64,000 nucleotides of DNA from Catonia carolina (GCA_035578175.1 JAQMRL010000006.1:61668501-61732500), one strand, 5' to 3'; shown: positions 31,910-43,956, counted from the stretch's first letter. Notes: generated by a model from the letters alone, not told the origin. Translations and numbers: made by a program.

Positions 31910-32284
31910 CACACACGTTAGGGATTAAAAAAAATTCTATAGTAAATTCAGGGCTAAATAATCAGGTTGACGCTTGAGTCTCTGCTAGTAAGGTTCGGTG
32001 ATCTTTGAATTGTTTTCAATTTTTATTAACAGAATTTGCAATGTATATGAAAATGGAAATAATAAAAAAATGTAATTTTCAGAAATGAGAAGTAATTTTG
32101 AGCTATTAATAAATTCGTTTCCTTTCTTTGTTACAGGTGTGTATTTGGGAATACATAAATTTCTAAATATATAATATTTTTGTCCTGATTGATAAAAATT
32201 AGAAGGTACTCCATTCCTATAAGGTAAGTTAGAATAATTATTAAAAATGTTTTTTTCCTAAACAGTAGTAGATTTTTTTATATC
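31910..32284. other. AT-rich stretch without recognised features
   Basis: Nothing recognised. Confidence 0.35.
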
Positions 32285-32455
32285 ATATTTTTTTAGTTTA
32301 AGTAAAGTCGGATTAACGGCTTGGTCATTGGTGACAATTTTAAGCTGAGAACGGTGGGTTTAATCGTGTATTAATTTTCCAGCTTTGGCTGCGAATCGAA
32401 CCCAAAACTTCCGGTTTGCAGCGTAGCACGCCAACCACTGAACCGACCGTGTATT
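32285..32455 (-). mobile_element. T2 tRNA-derived SINE copy
   Basis: Minus strand: A-box-like 'cggttcagtggttggcgtg', B box 'gggttcgattcgc'. The tail at 32296-32334 ('ccaatgaccaagccgttaat', then 'ccgacttta') is the same tail type as the copy at 44066. Diverged. Confidence 0.8.
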
Positions 32456-32485
32456 TGTATTAAAAGTAGTTAATTTTCTTAGTTA

Positions 32486-32700
32486 ATGAACTAAAAATAA
32501 AAAAATAAAAAAATTTACAAAAAAAAATCACAGACATTACAGTTAAAAATAAAAGCGTGGCGCATTAATATATATAATATTTATTGTAAAATATTCGTTG
32601 TAAAATATTATTTATATTAATGCGCCACGCTTTTATTTTTAACTGTTATGTCTGTGATTTTTTTTTTGTAAATTTTTTTCTTTTTTTCTTTTTAGTTCAT
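32486..32700. mobile_element. Hairpin element with ~87 bp near-perfect inverted arms
   Basis: Arms 32486-32572 and 32613-32700 pair around a 40 bp AT loop. The core 'aaaagcgtggcgcattaat' / 'attaatgcgccacgctttt' is a perfect match. Outside the right arm, T-rich sequence with 'tgttaaataatagcgttt' (near 32717) is partly repeated near 32845 ('tgttaaataaaagcgttt'). Probably a small foldback MITE with duplicated flank. Confidence 0.8.
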
Positions 32701-32704
32701 TTTT

Positions 32705-33108
32705 TTTGATTAATTGTTAAATAATAGCGTTTCTTAAAAATTTTTTTTTTACTTTTTTTTAATTTTTTTGTAATTTTTTTTTCTGTGATTTTTTTGTAAA
32801 TTTTTTTTCTTTTTTTATTTTTAGTTAATTTTTTTAAGTAATTGTTAAATAAAAGCGTTTTTTAAATTTTTTTAAAAAATTTTTTTTTACAAACACCTCC
32901 ACAGCGTATTGTCATCGAAGATAAACAAATGTGCAAAGTTTGATTCATATTGATACGGTAGAAGTATTAAAATTTTAAGTTGCAAGATTTGATGGATCCA
33001 AGAGTAAGTTAAATAAAAGCGTTTAAAAATTAGACCTGAAATACAAGTTGATTTTGATGGAAAATATAAATTTTTGAGTTAAATGTTATTTTTCGTCTTG
33101 TTGCGTCT
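32705..33108. other. Poly-T-rich flank with partial tandem duplication
   Basis: Long T runs. 'ctgtgatttttttgtaaat' near 32784 repeats part of the adjacent hairpin arm, so this is duplicated element debris. The remainder to 33108 is unassigned. Confidence 0.45.
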
Positions 33109-33111
33109 GTC

Positions 33112-33290
33112 ATTGATTAATTTAATTCTTACAGATTTTTTGCACTTTCTCTAATTTAGCTACTGCCATTTTCTCCTTGGCCTTCCAATTTCTCTTTGTC
33201 CATGTGGTCTAAAGTTCTTTACTTTCAACGGTATTCTTTGTTTCCTGATGTTATCTACATTTACAACCTTTATTCCTTAAGTTAAACCTA
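33112..33290 (-). mobile_element. LINE C-terminal fragment
   Basis: Minus strand gives FRPHGQREIGRPRRKWQ, the GRPRRKW motif seen near the C-terminus of the other LINEs here, followed by stops. It abuts the mariner remnant. Confidence 0.6.
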
Positions 33291-33291
33291 T

Positions 33292-34060
33292 ACGAGGTTT
33301 CATCAAAAAATTACGGGAATTTTAGTTTTTCTTAATTTTTAAAATTTTCACCTGTATCAATTATGTTCCCTTCAAAGTAATCCTCCTCAGATATACTACA
33401 CTTGTGCCAGCGCTTTTTCTAATCTTGAAAGCAATTGTAGAACTCACTTTTCGGAATAAATGTTAGGTCCTTTAGTGATTCTGTTTTTGTGCCATCAATG
33501 GTGGCAAAAGTCAACCATTCACCGTTCTCTTGATAAGTCTAAAAATTAAAATATACCCTGGTTTCGACAAAATTCGTTTCCAGAAAATCTTGAATGAAGT
33601 GTTGACTTCATTCACCAATTTTTGGGCGATATTCATTGGACGTTCTTTTTGTTCGAAATTCAGTAATTTCAGAACGAACTTTGCTGTCACAAGTTTCATG
33701 CCCAAAAAATCAGAAAAAATTGCTTGACATAATTCAAATGATATACCGATTTCTTCAGGAACCTCTGATAGTGATTCTATGGATCTTTCAGAATCATTTT
33801 CCTCACTTCTGCGACGCTGTCGTCGGTTATTGATGTGCTAGGGCGTTCAGATTCAACGTCATCTTCAACGTTTTCACGGCTATTTTTGAAACGTGTGTAC
33901 CACTCGTAAACTCTGGTTTTACTCGTAGTATATTCACCAAAAGCCACTATCATCATTTCGAATGTGGTACTACAGTTGATATAATTTTTCACACAAAATT
34001 TAATGCAAACACGTATTTTATTTTCAGCTATAGAAACTGAAGTCACGAGATTGCCTTTTG
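33292..34060 (-). pseudogene. mariner transposon remnant with internal deletion
   Basis: Minus strand, in order. 34046-33777 is the N-terminal HTH region (RVCIKFCVKNYINCSTTFEM, GEYTTSKTRVYEWYTRFKNS, then ERPSTSITDDSVAEVRKMIL). Next comes GMKLVTAKFVLKLLNFEQKE / RPMNIAQKLVNEVN (33705-33600). The following piece jumps straight to the C-terminal end near 33520-33380 (ATIDGTKTESLKDL ... KRWHKCSISEEDYFEG). The catalytic D...D34D core is missing. The 3' terminal repeat is 'tacgaggtttcatcaaaaaa' near 33291-33310; the 5' one was not found. Confidence 0.85.
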
Positions 34061-34064
34061 CGTA

Positions 34065-35335
34065 TGTATGAGCTGTGAGGAAGGGAAATGATATATTTAC
34101 AGCGCTGCCAACCTCAACAGTGAGACACTACTCGTACATTTGACTACCGTGCAGTTTCTAGATACATTATGTAAGCTGTGGTTTATTCCGAGAAAATGTT
34201 TTCTTCATAAACCTTACAAGAAATAAATATGACCTGCAATATTGCCTATAATTAAATTAATTAACTGCCTTAATTAAATGACTAGAAATTTTTGATTTAC
34301 TGTAATTTCGAATTTATCGCCTTCTTTACTATTACCATAGCGTATAGCTATGCTATTACTGTCACCGGCGTTTTCATTATCAGTCTCTCTAGTATCTACC
34401 TAATCGTTTTCTTTTTTCTACCAGTTGTGAACAAAACTGTTAAAGAATAGCTTCTTCACGGCTTTAATTTCCTTCTTTTTTCGAATTGTGGAAAGAGAAA
34501 TATCACAGGTAGTCAACCGCTCTCTCACGGCTTTTGTTGAGAGGCATGGATAGGAATTTTTGTTTAGCTTCAACTTCATAGCAGATTATTACATTGCATA
34601 TTAGATTTCGTTCATCATTGTGATTAGTGTTTAACCACGTTTTCGAGAAACCAACATTTCTGTAATTAACAGTTAACCTACAAAAGGTTCCGCGATATAC
34701 TATATATGCTCTGGGTACAGTATAAGTTGTTATGTTTGTCGTACTGAAATTAAAGCAGTCGGGCATACGCACTGATGCTTTTCCCTCTTTACCCCTCGTT
34801 TCAAACAAGGACAAACTCGTGACTCAAGTGACTATACTAACAATAAACTGAACATTCAAAATAGAAACAGATGTACCGACAAGGTAAAAAAAAATTGAAA
34901 TCGGATTCACAAAACCCGCGAAATTTAAAAATTTCCGTTATTTTCTGATCAAACTTCGTATATTCCTAATTCGGTTCGTATTCCTTAATTCCGTATGTGA
35001 TCTAATCTTGTGCTCTCAAAGTTAAAAGTTTGGCTAAAGGTTTTATTAATTAAATAAGATTTACTTTTTTTTTAAATAAGAATGAATTTTTAAATAAAAT
35101 AATGTATTTAAAAATCACAATTGAAGGGTTTGCTTTAAAGTTTGGTTTGTGTAAATCGCTGGTTGGTTAAAAGTTTTTTATTATAATACACTTGAGCAAT
35201 TAGAAATGTATATTTTTGAAAGGTATTGAAATAGGAAGCTATTTTTTTGGAGCAGAGCAGATTTTTATTACTGTTGGTTGTAAGTGATGTCAGAGAATTA
35301 GCCATGAGTGAGTGAGTGAGTGTAACATAAATATA
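34065..35335. other. Unassigned stretch
   Basis: No repeat family or coding signal recognised. The minus-strand frame at 34503-34814 (103 codons) has no domain I recognise. Confidence 0.4.
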
Positions 35336-35339
35336 TTGC

Positions 35340-35740
35340 AGTTGTTTAGGACATTAGCAGAAAGGCTGGTTTTAACCTCCAGAGGTTTTACTAAGTACAG
35401 TAAGGAGTGAGGTAGTTTACTATGCCTTCCTCACTGAATAGATTAGGATGCTTATGTGCAGGAAAATTGTGCCAGGCCCACTGAAACCATCTACTTTCCA
35501 CCCTGCAAATGATATCTTCACTCATTCACCACTCGGTCTGGCCGTATAATGAAATTTATTATTTTCAGAGGAGATTACTGTGACTAGTGTCTTTTAAACT
35601 TCTACCTCTTCTGTTCTTAAATACTTCAGTCATTTAATTGGGGGACCATGTGGTAAGAAACAAAAATATGTTTTAAAGCGTTGGAACTAACAGATTGAGT
35701 GCAAATAATTTAAAACTCCATCTCTCTGTTATGAGCAGAT
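35340..35740 (-). mobile_element. Family A copy, near full length
   Basis: From 'gttgtttaggacattagc' to 'ccatctctctgttatgagc'. The frame present in other copies is broken here. Confidence 0.85.
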
Positions 35741-35944
35741 AAATACATTGTACAGTATTGTTAATTGCAGACTACATGTTAAATGTAGGGAAAAATATAT
35801 ATATTTTTCAGATTCTTTCTCAGTTTTAAATATTGATTTTCAATTGAATTCGGAATTACGTTTCAGATAGTAAAAAATGTAATTAGTGATTATAGTGGGA
35901 TTATGGAAAATTTATTTTGGTTTTAGTATCGTAGTTTTCTAGAT

Positions 35945-36025
35945 TTAAGCCTGGATTCAGAACCGATTCTTCCGGTTTGCCGTTTAGCCATCTAACGCTC
36001 TAAACTACTGTACCACAGTGATTAT
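35945..36025 (-). mobile_element. tRNA-like SINE head remnant
   Basis: Minus strand: A-box-like 'tggtacagtagtttagagc', with a decayed B box in 'ggttctgaatccagg'. Spacing fits a tRNA-derived head; the rest is not recognised. Confidence 0.4.
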
Positions 36026-36029
36026 CTGA

Positions 36030-37235
36030 ATTAAACTTAAATATCGTAAATTAAAGTTTTATTTAAAAAAAAAACAGTTTATATAAATAAATCAAATGTC
36101 AAAACATGAACGAAACTGTCTGTAAAAATAAACCCCTTGGTTAACCGCACGGTTTTGTAAGCTACCAGATTAAAATAACGTACATAATAGCTATACATTT
36201 CAACAAAACAAAAATAAAACAAAAATGAAAATTACATTAACACAATGTGTTGCTCTACATTAAAATTAACACGAATATCACGTTTTATACTATTAATTAA
36301 TTATTTAACATATAAAATTAATTATAAAATGAAATGGAGTTTCAAAAATATCTTTCAAAATTTCACTGTTCCAACGAGATTTTATTTAAATATTATCATA
36401 CGTTTTAAACTTTTAAAAATAATATTATTTGGTAAACAGGGGTTTTAACTTGTGTGGGAAGAAAGTCGTTTTGATTATTATTTAAGTAACGCTGAATCCC
36501 TTTCATACTCCATAATATAAACATACGAAACATTGTCTCAAGAACTGTTCAACACATCTCATTCAAATTTTAACAGCAGATTTATGATTTTTTTTAAATA
36601 ATAATTATATAATTTGTTGTTCGCATGATGATTTTAACAGGTCCTTTAATTGTTTTTAATTTTATGGTTTAACTTAACCTCAGGGTTTATGAACTGTATG
36701 ATATTGTCCTTTATTGTAGCTATCCTCTATTCTGCTTTTATTCTTCGTGAAAGCCCGTGACTTTATTAAGTAGTAGTTTGTATTGGTTCGTCCGTTGTAT
36801 TGTACCGGTTAAATTCCAATTTTATTATATCGTTTCTGACTTCTGTTATTCAGAATTTTTTTTTGTTGCTTAAAAATGGGTTTTCAAACGTTTTATTATA
36901 TACAGGTGTCCGTAGATTTTTAATCTTTGTTTTGTGATTGTCTCCAGTAATCTTTCTTTTTTTCATTAATTTTCTTCCCCTCAAATTTCTTTAGTTCACT
37001 TAGACAAAACTTTTTAGTCATTCTAAAGCATTCATCAGCGTACAAACAATTTTTATTATAGTACTACAGTATAATGTGTGGTTTCTCTCTCTCTTATTTT
37101 GGCTTTAAGGTCTCGAGTGTGCTTTCTTCTTCACTGCACAACTGATATTGAACTGATTATTAACATATCAATAGCTATGGATTGATAGCAACCAATGAGT
37201 CATAAGCATTTTTGAAAAATTGCCGAGATATCAAC
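36030..37235. other. Unassigned stretch, possibly old LINE on the minus strand
   Basis: 36900-36960 ('acaggtgtccgtagattttt') weakly resembles the LINE segment at about 54660-54720, suggesting a very old copy. No frame is open. Confidence 0.3.
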
Positions 37236-37238
37236 AGT

Positions 37239-37422
37239 ATCATTTTTGATATTATTTTCTTATTCCGCCATTTTGTTTTGATTAATCATAAGAAAAATGA
37301 AACTCGAGGGTACTTTTTTACATATATATTTATTATAACTGTAAAGTTTCCAGTCTGTAAAGTGTGCGATACGTCCGGCATATTAATTTTCAAAAATACC
37401 AATCTCTTCGTGGGACACCCGG
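37239..37422. mobile_element. One end of the 'ccgggtgtccca' MITE
   Basis: Matches the right arm of the complete MITE at 47538-48141 ('ttccgccattttgttttga', 'gtttccagtctgtaaagtg', 'cttcgtgggacacccgg'). The other arm is missing. Confidence 0.8.
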
Positions 37423-37424
37423 TA

Positions 37425-38415
37425 TAAAAAACACATCATGGGACGGATAAATGGGCTCACATGATTACTGACGCAACCATTTTTTCTACAGTGTCTCTTC
37501 CTACCTCCAAGAACATGGTTACTGTTTCTTATGTAACTGAAAATAAATATGTAAAATATGTAAATAAATAAATATAAAACACTGAAAATAGGTTTAACCT
37601 TTTCAAAATAGATTGTTTCTCACAAAAATAATTAATCTTTTCCTTTTAAGAAACTACAAAAATACTGAATTTATTTCCTTTTTAACCATCAAAAAGTAAA
37701 TTACTTTTTAATCAACCTATAATAAATAGAACATCCTAATAACAGTGTACATTACAATGATTTTCCTAAATAATAGAAGTTTTAATGTTCGTTTACTATG
37801 TTACATTACATCTGTGCATATTTAATTAGTATTTGTACAGATTGTACATCACGTAGTGTAACAATTATCTGTTACAGTTACATTGTATAACATAGAGCAG
37901 TGATAACCTCAATTTTGTACGACAGGACTTGAATCAGTAAATATTTACTATAAATAAATAATAGTTTTAAACTACTACACGGATTTTGAAATTTAAGTTT
38001 TATTTAATAATTCAGTAGAGTAAAATTCCTGGTTAAAATACTATATAATCTGAATTTATACATTTTTGATTTCAATTTATTTATTTTTATTTGTTGATAT
38101 AAAGCGGTAACATCAGAATTTTGGTCTTTAAGGTTAGTCTTTATTTCAGTTAGGGTGTTTGTTAAAAGTTTCAGAATTCACCGGGAATTAAACCTTAGAC
38201 TATCAGTCTGTAAATCGAGCAGATTTACAGTCTGAGATTGTAGATTTTAATTAGACTAGTATAGCGGTGTCCAACTGAATTTGAACCATAGGGAAATAGT
38301 ATTTATTTTTATTAGTTGGATAATATTTTCTTCCGACAAATAAATGAAGACTTATTACATTCAGCAATCATTAAAAAATGTTTAGACCTTTTAAAAATAT
38401 CAATTTAAAAAAAAT
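37425..38415. other. AT-rich stretch without recognised features
   Basis: Nothing recognised. Confidence 0.4.
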
Positions 38416-38419
38416 TGTA

Positions 38420-39185
38420 TTTATAAAGGTCGCATTAACTGCTAATGGTTATTCTTCTTCTTATAGTGCATCTCCTATCGGAGGTTTGCTATCATCACAG
38501 CAATCCGGACCTTGTCGACTGCAGCTCTGAACAGTTGAACACTGCCACAGTTAAACCAATCCCTCAGGTTCTTTAGCCAGGACACACGGCGTCTTCCGAT
38601 GCTCCGCCCTCCACTAATCTTTCCCTGGACTATCAGTTGAAGAAGCTTGTATTTCTGTCCTCTCATTATATGACCCAGATATTGAAGCTTTCTTCTAATG
38701 GTTATTAGCGACCACAATAGGAATTATACAAACAACAATAAGAATATAACAATAATTTCATAAATTGAAACATAAGAAAGAGAAATTAGAAGGCTTATCA
38801 GATTTTATCTTCAACAACAACATATCAAAAAAAAAATTAAAACTATCACAACTTTCTTTACACCTAACATTGTCGTGAAATATTGCAGAAATACCAAGAA
38901 GAGTACGGGCTCTTTGAAGTTCTTGACATTCTGAAACGATATGTGAAACCGTTGCTTTTGCGTCGCAGAAGAACACAGTCGGTGTAGATTTTGTGAGCAG
39001 GTGCTGGTGTGATATGAGTGCCCAATTCGCAATCGGCAGATGACAACCTGTTCCCTGCGATTACGGAATTCGGGTTGAGGAAATTCTCGTGAAGTTTTTC
39101 GTACCAAGTGGAGTTTCGTAGGTGGCATCTTGGTCCACCTATTGTTCCAGAAATCAAATAATATTTTCTTAAATATCAATTTTGA
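38420..39185 (-). mobile_element. Jockey/I-type LINE 3' part, interrupted by a second LINE
   Basis: Minus strand: pieces of an RNase H-like/C-terminal region (frames at 38811-39179 and 38864-39157, including VICRLRIGH). Then CDAKATVSHIVSEC gives a zinc motif C-x2-C...H-x4-C, followed by a 3' UTR ending with the tail 'gcgacctttataaat' near 38420. The tail is split by the LINE at 38454-38694. Two frames are needed to read through, so it is dead. Confidence 0.75.
38454..38694 (-). mobile_element. Nested LINE 3' end with 12 bp target duplication
   Basis: Minus-strand frame: RRKLQYLGHIMRGQKYKLLQ, GKISGGRSIGRRRVSWLKNL, then VRIAVMIANLR and an AGAAGAAG tail. This is the C-terminus of an insect LINE of the 'ANLRRGDGT' type. 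It is bracketed by the perfect duplication 'ctaatggttatt' (38442-38453 and 38695-38706), which lies inside the 3' tail of another LINE. It is 5'-truncated with an open frame, so it is relatively young. Confidence 0.9.
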
Positions 39186-39449
39186 TTCATTTTAAGTTGT
39201 ATTTTAGCTTAAAATACGAAAATACATAAATTTGTAACCGTTTTCTATTTAAGTATTGAAAAATTTTATGAGTCATTGAATGTTTGGAGTAATAGTAACT
39301 TTATTGTTTGTAAATGTAGAGATAAATGGGTCGATTCCATCTGCGGAAAATAATTTTTGTTGTTAAATATAATAAGGAAATATTAAAAAAAATTAATTAA
39401 TTTTTTAATTTTGATAATTTGTTTTATCATTTAAAAAAAGATTTTTTTT

Positions 39450-39641
39450 TAAAATTCATTTATTTAACGTCGCATCAACTACAATGGTCATTAGCGACGA
39501 CGTTGGGGTGTAACTATTATACGATGGATGATGAAATGATATTTTGTAACGTATGAAAATATGCCGTGCCTGAGTGGGATTCGAACCCAGGACCGCATGA
39601 TGAGAGGCGAGCACGTTACCAACTGCGCCAATACGGCCGGC
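39450..39641 (-). mobile_element. T1 tRNA-derived SINE, full length
   Basis: Complete on the minus strand: head with A box and B box 'gggttcgaatccc', body with 'catattttcatacgttac', and tail 39461-39499. It is flanked by A-rich repeats containing 'aaaaaaagatt' (near 39433 and 39643) that look like a target duplication. Confidence 0.9.
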
Positions 39642-39644
39642 AAA

Positions 39645-40180
39645 AAAAAAAGATTATTTACTTAAAAATTTTGGTTTTTATTGCAAGAAAATTCAGTATT
39701 ATTTTAAATAACTAGTATATTTTCTTCAGTAATATTTAATTTTTAGAGACAGCTGATCGTTGCAAACATTTTAGGTGATAAAACAATCGTCAAAATTTAA
39801 AAAATAAATATATAATTATTCTTTTTATATTTCTAATATTCTTTTAACAATAAATTTGTTTTCACCAATGGATTCGACGTACCTATCTTTACCTCTTTAT
39901 ACCACAAGGTTACCATTACTCCAAACATACAATATGACGTACTCATAAAATTTACAATATCTAAATAGAAAACTGTTACAAATTTATATATTTTAAGCTA
40001 AAATAGAACTTAAAATGTATCAATTAATTATTTTTAAAAGGTCTAAACATTTTCTCATGATTCCTGATTATAACAAGTGTTCATTTATCGTGGATAGAAA
40101 ATATTAACAAACTAATGAAAATCAATGCTATTTCCTTATGGTTCAAATTCCGTAAGACAACCGGTGTATATTTTTAAAAT
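39645..40180. other. AT-rich stretch without recognised features
   Basis: Nothing recognised. Confidence 0.35.
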
Positions 40181-40182
40181 CC

Positions 40183-40320
40183 CTAACGTGTGTACGTTGC
40201 ATTTTGTTCAATTCTAGCACAATAATTAACCCCATGGCCTAATGAGATGATGAGATGAATATGATGTGTATGACGTGTAAATGAGGTGTAGTCTTGTACA
40301 GACTCAGTTCTATCACATAT
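40183..40320 (-). mobile_element. Family C SINE 3' fragment
   Basis: Minus-strand match to the last third of family C ('aatccctaacgtgtgtacg', 'tgtagtcttgtacagactc'). Confidence 0.8.
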
Positions 40321-40327
40321 TCTATTA

Positions 40328-40340
40328 GGGGGGGGGGGGG
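40328..40340. repeat. Run of 13 G
   Basis: A homopolymer of 13 G next to the family C fragment. Its length may be affected by sequencing. Confidence 0.9.
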
Positions 40341-40582
40341 CGTATAATTTAGGATTGTCTGCTCTTATTGTAATTTCTTGTATTCTTTTGAAATTAAGTT
40401 TTATACAACTTCTAGTGTTTTCTTATTTTTGTATATGTGTATACTCTTTTATGATTTATTTACACTAGTTCTGTGAATGCATTTATTTCGTTCTTTCTCG
40501 TAAAATCTACCTGTTTATTATTGCTTGCAGAATTCGGTAGGAAGCTTTTGTACTTGTTTTACGTTTTTACTATCTCTATCTA

Positions 40583-40925
40583 CAGTCCAGCCTCTCTTAG
40601 TTTGCTCCTAATGTAAACAAACAATGACGTCACTGAGCATGCGCATTATATCAAAATGTGTACACGCTGATTAAAAAGTAACAACAAAATACTTTCAAAA
40701 GTATTTAAATACAAAATACTTTTAAAAGTAGTTTTATAAATGAAATTGTTAAGCCCCTACATCATATCATGACTGATGTTTTTAGTACTTTAAGTTCCTA
40801 TAATTTAAAACTTAGTTAACTTAATAGGAATAAGACATCTATAAAGTCGCAGACTCTAGCGTGCACCCTGTAGTAGGTGGCTTTTGTTTGTTGACAGTAG
40901 GAGCAAACTAAGAACGGCTGAACTG
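40583..40925. mobile_element. 343 bp MITE, TA target, ~45 bp inverted ends
   Basis: The left end 'cagtccagcctctcttagtt' and the right end's inverse 'cagttcagccgttcttagtt' are followed by 'tgctcctaatgtaaacaaac' and 'tgctcctactgtcaacaaac'. TA flanks at 40581-40582 and 40926-40927. It has no coding capacity. End sequence and TA target point to the Tc1/mariner/pogo superfamily. Confidence 0.9.
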
Positions 40926-40940
40926 TAGATACTAATCGGG

Positions 40941-41093
40941 TATAAAAGAGTTAGCTTATTTTATTGGTGAGTCCGTTGAATTTAGTCAGTTAAAGTTATC
41001 ATAGTGCGTTATTAGCATTAGTTTACCCTATGTTAAGAAAAGGTTAAGAAAAGGTCTGCGGGGTAAACAAATTACACTTGGTTTTAGGTAAGA
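40941..41093 (+). promoter_or_regulatory. TATA box, TCAGTT initiator and splice-donor-like sequence
   Basis: 'tataaaag' at 40941-40948, TCAGTT at 40986-40991, and 'ttttaggtaagag' with GTAAGA at 41088-41093. Together they resemble a promoter with a short untranslated first exon. The TATA to initiator distance (about 47) is longer than the usual ~30. The MITE ends only 14 bases upstream of the TATA box. No downstream coding exon is recognised, so an LTR or chance is possible. Confidence 0.35.
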
Positions 41094-41094
41094 G

Positions 41095-42280
41095 ATAATT
41101 TTTAAATGTAAAATTATTTTTATGGTTAGTTAAGTTACTTTAAGCTTTGCGTTTGTTGTGATTAATTTAAGTAAAGTAATTTGTAATTTGCTAGTAATTT
41201 AAGTTTAATAATTAACTGTAATTGTTAATAATTGTTGTAAGTGCAAAAAAGGTTGTTATTTATTATACCTATACCCCAAATGAACCTAGGCGTAGATTTT
41301 GCAATATGCTGTTAGCAATTTTCCTGTGCAAAGCAAAATAATGCGTTAATATTATTTTTTTCTTCATATTATTGTTCTGTTGAACAATTTAAATTTATGT
41401 TTCGTGTAATGAAAGACAATAAGAAAATGAAAAATCTTTTTAATTTTTAGGGAAACGTCATAAATAAAAATTGAATGTCAGATTGTTAAAGGAAATAATA
41501 AAAATGTCTCAGGACAAACAGAAATTGCATCTTGGTTGATTTACCTTTCGTTTTAGGATAGATAAGAGTTCGGAGATAAAATTTATAGAGGAAGAGGTGA
41601 AGTAAAAGGACATTTGAAGAGGTAGGAAAGTCGAGGCATTTTGCCCGTTTCGTTTATTAGTTTATTTCAATTTTTTGATCCCTAAAATTGGCTCACTGCG
41701 ATTGGCTGCCACCCCATTTTCCAATCTCCTTCAAGTTGCGCAGTTGGCTCTGCCAGTTTACTCTAATTTCCGTCTGCATTTACGTCCTCCCCAATACCGA
41801 TAACCTATTGCATTACCAATACTATCAACGGCCAGACTGGCAAACCAACAGACCGTGTCTTTCCCAATCTGTTTGCAATCATTTTTAGAAATTGAGAACA
41901 AAATTCTGTTCAAAATATGCCGCTGTATGTAACAATAAAAATACTGTTTGGAAAAGTTTAAAAAACGAGTTTGAATGGATTCTGTAACCGTATTACTCTG
42001 TTGATTAATTGAACTTCAGTAGACCGAATGTTTGGTTAATCGAATTCATTTCTATAACCCAATTTTTATCCAGAACGGGAGGAAAATTCTGTAACAAATG
42101 ATTTTTTTCATAAAAATGGAAACTCCTCTGAGTCACCCATTACTATACCTCTAATTTCTCTTCATTAAGAGATCTAAAATTTGGTACATTTGTTCCCTTA
42201 TTGATAAACAGAAAAATCTAAGTTATTTGCAGTTCGATCACTTATGTGTTTTTAAGAGATAGAATTAAAAATACAGCCCA
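41095..42280. other. Unassigned stretch
   Basis: No domain in the short frames (for example 41688-41888). No repeat family recognised. Confidence 0.35.
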
Positions 42281-42284
42281 TTAC

Positions 42285-42594
42285 AGGCAGTTGGTGTGAT
42301 AAATGTTTTTGCTCTCGATCAGGTTTCTTTGCTGTTTCAGGGCTACAAAACTTAGTTCTGTTTCTTATCACAAGAACAAAAGAGTAGACGTGTAAAAGGC
42401 ATCAGTCAGAGTTATTAGCTCTGAGAGTAATGAATTTCATTATACAGCCAGACCTGTTGAATGAATTGAAGGTGTAATTTTCTGGGTGGAAAGTTGAGGG
42501 CATGTGAGAACCACTCACTCCTCATTTAACTTTGTATAGTTTCTAAAGGTTCAAACTAGGCGTTCGGTTGATAATCTGAACAACAGGGATTGGA
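42285..42594 (+). mobile_element. Family A copy, opposite orientation, diverged
   Basis: From 'gcccattacaggcagttgg' to 'ggttgataatctgaacaaca'. One of only two copies in this orientation in the window. Confidence 0.8.
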
Positions 42595-42754
42595 ATAACT
42601 ACCCTAAAGAACCCTTGAAAATTCTAGTAGATAGTATATCTTCAGAATTCTCTCATATGTAATGTCGGCATGGCCGCTAAAATAACGGTATCGACAAAAT
42701 CCAAGCTTTTAAATTTTGAATACAATTACGCACCTACAACAATCGCAGAAACAT

Positions 42755-42890
42755 GATATTTTTTAGTTCAGGTGATCTGAAAACGTGTGTTTCCGGTGAA
42801 AACTCGATTTCGAAAAATCGACATGAAAACAATAGTTTACTTTCCTTCCCTATGTATTTATTCATGGCAAGATAAAGTTAAAGCTATTGT
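42755..42890 (+). mobile_element. Family B end fragment
   Basis: 'ttcaggtgatctgaaaacg', 'aactcgatttcgaaaaatcg' and 'tggcaagataaagttaaag' match the family B right end. Confidence 0.8.
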
Positions 42891-42894
42891 ATTC

Positions 42895-43563
42895 CACGGA
42901 ACTATAAAATATACCTACTTAATATTATTTATTGTTGTTTAGAAAAATACGTGGACTATTGTTCAAAATATTTCAGTAATTATAATTATTTAGAAGAAAA
43001 ATATTTTTGTAAAAAATTATTGATTTACAATTTTCAAGGCAGACTCTCTCCCTAAATTCTGTATAACTATTACGTGATCTAAGAGCATATTTCAGTAGGC
43101 CTAATTGTCAGTAATTTTTAGAATAATATTCTGCACGTGACATAATATTTACAAAATTATAACATATTTAAAAAAACGTTCAAAAGATGAATAAATAAGA
43201 AAACGCATTTAAAAAAACAGTTATTTTGTTTAATACGTATAATATTTAGAACCAAAAGTATTTGCTAATAATTTGAACAGTTCTTTCAAGAAGTCTTTAG
43301 AAATGAAATGAATTTAACAAAAATGGTAATATTTTTTTTTAAAAACTACTTTCGGTTTAATAAAACATTTTAATTTACAACGAATTCTGGAATTCCAGTT
43401 ACAAAACCTTACGAAAAAAAATTTTTAAATACCTACCTTTTCTAATTTTGAAATACCTTTTCGTCCAAAATTCTATCGAAAACCTGCACAAACGCTTTTA
43501 CAAGGGACAAGAACACGATTACCCATTTGTACGTTCATATCCATCTTACTATGCGCAGGTCTA
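42895..43563. other. AT-rich stretch without recognised features
   Basis: Nothing recognised. Confidence 0.4.
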
Positions 43564-43566
43564 TAA

Positions 43567-43956
43567 CGAGCAGATGGAGTGTTAAATTAATTGCACTCGA
43601 TGTGTTGGTTCCAGGGCTACAAAAAATAGTTCTGTTTCTTATCACATAGTCAGCCAATTATTAGACTGAAATATTTAAGAACAGAAGAGGTAGAGGTTTA
43701 AAAGAGACTAGTTAGATTTATCTCCTCTGAGAATAATGAATTTCACTATTCAGCCAGACCCTTTGGTGAATGAAATAAAGATGTCATTTGCAGGTTGGAA
43801 AGTAGGTGCTTTTCGGAAGGCCTGAAATGCTGATAAGCATACTCTTTCAACTCAGTGAGGAAGGTAATAGTGAACCACCTTACTCCTCGTTTTTACTCTA
43901 TAAAACCTCTAGAGGTTCAAACCAGCTCTTCGGCTGTTGACCTAAACAACAACATC
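43567..43956 (+). mobile_element. Family A copy, opposite orientation, full length
   Basis: From 'cgagcagatggagtgttaaa' to 'gttgacctaaacaacaaca'. The AAC tail is visible on the plus strand. Confidence 0.9.

Noticed and set aside
34503..34814. 103-codon minus-strand frame
   Set aside because: No motif, no repeat support and no promoter or splice context. Treated as chance.
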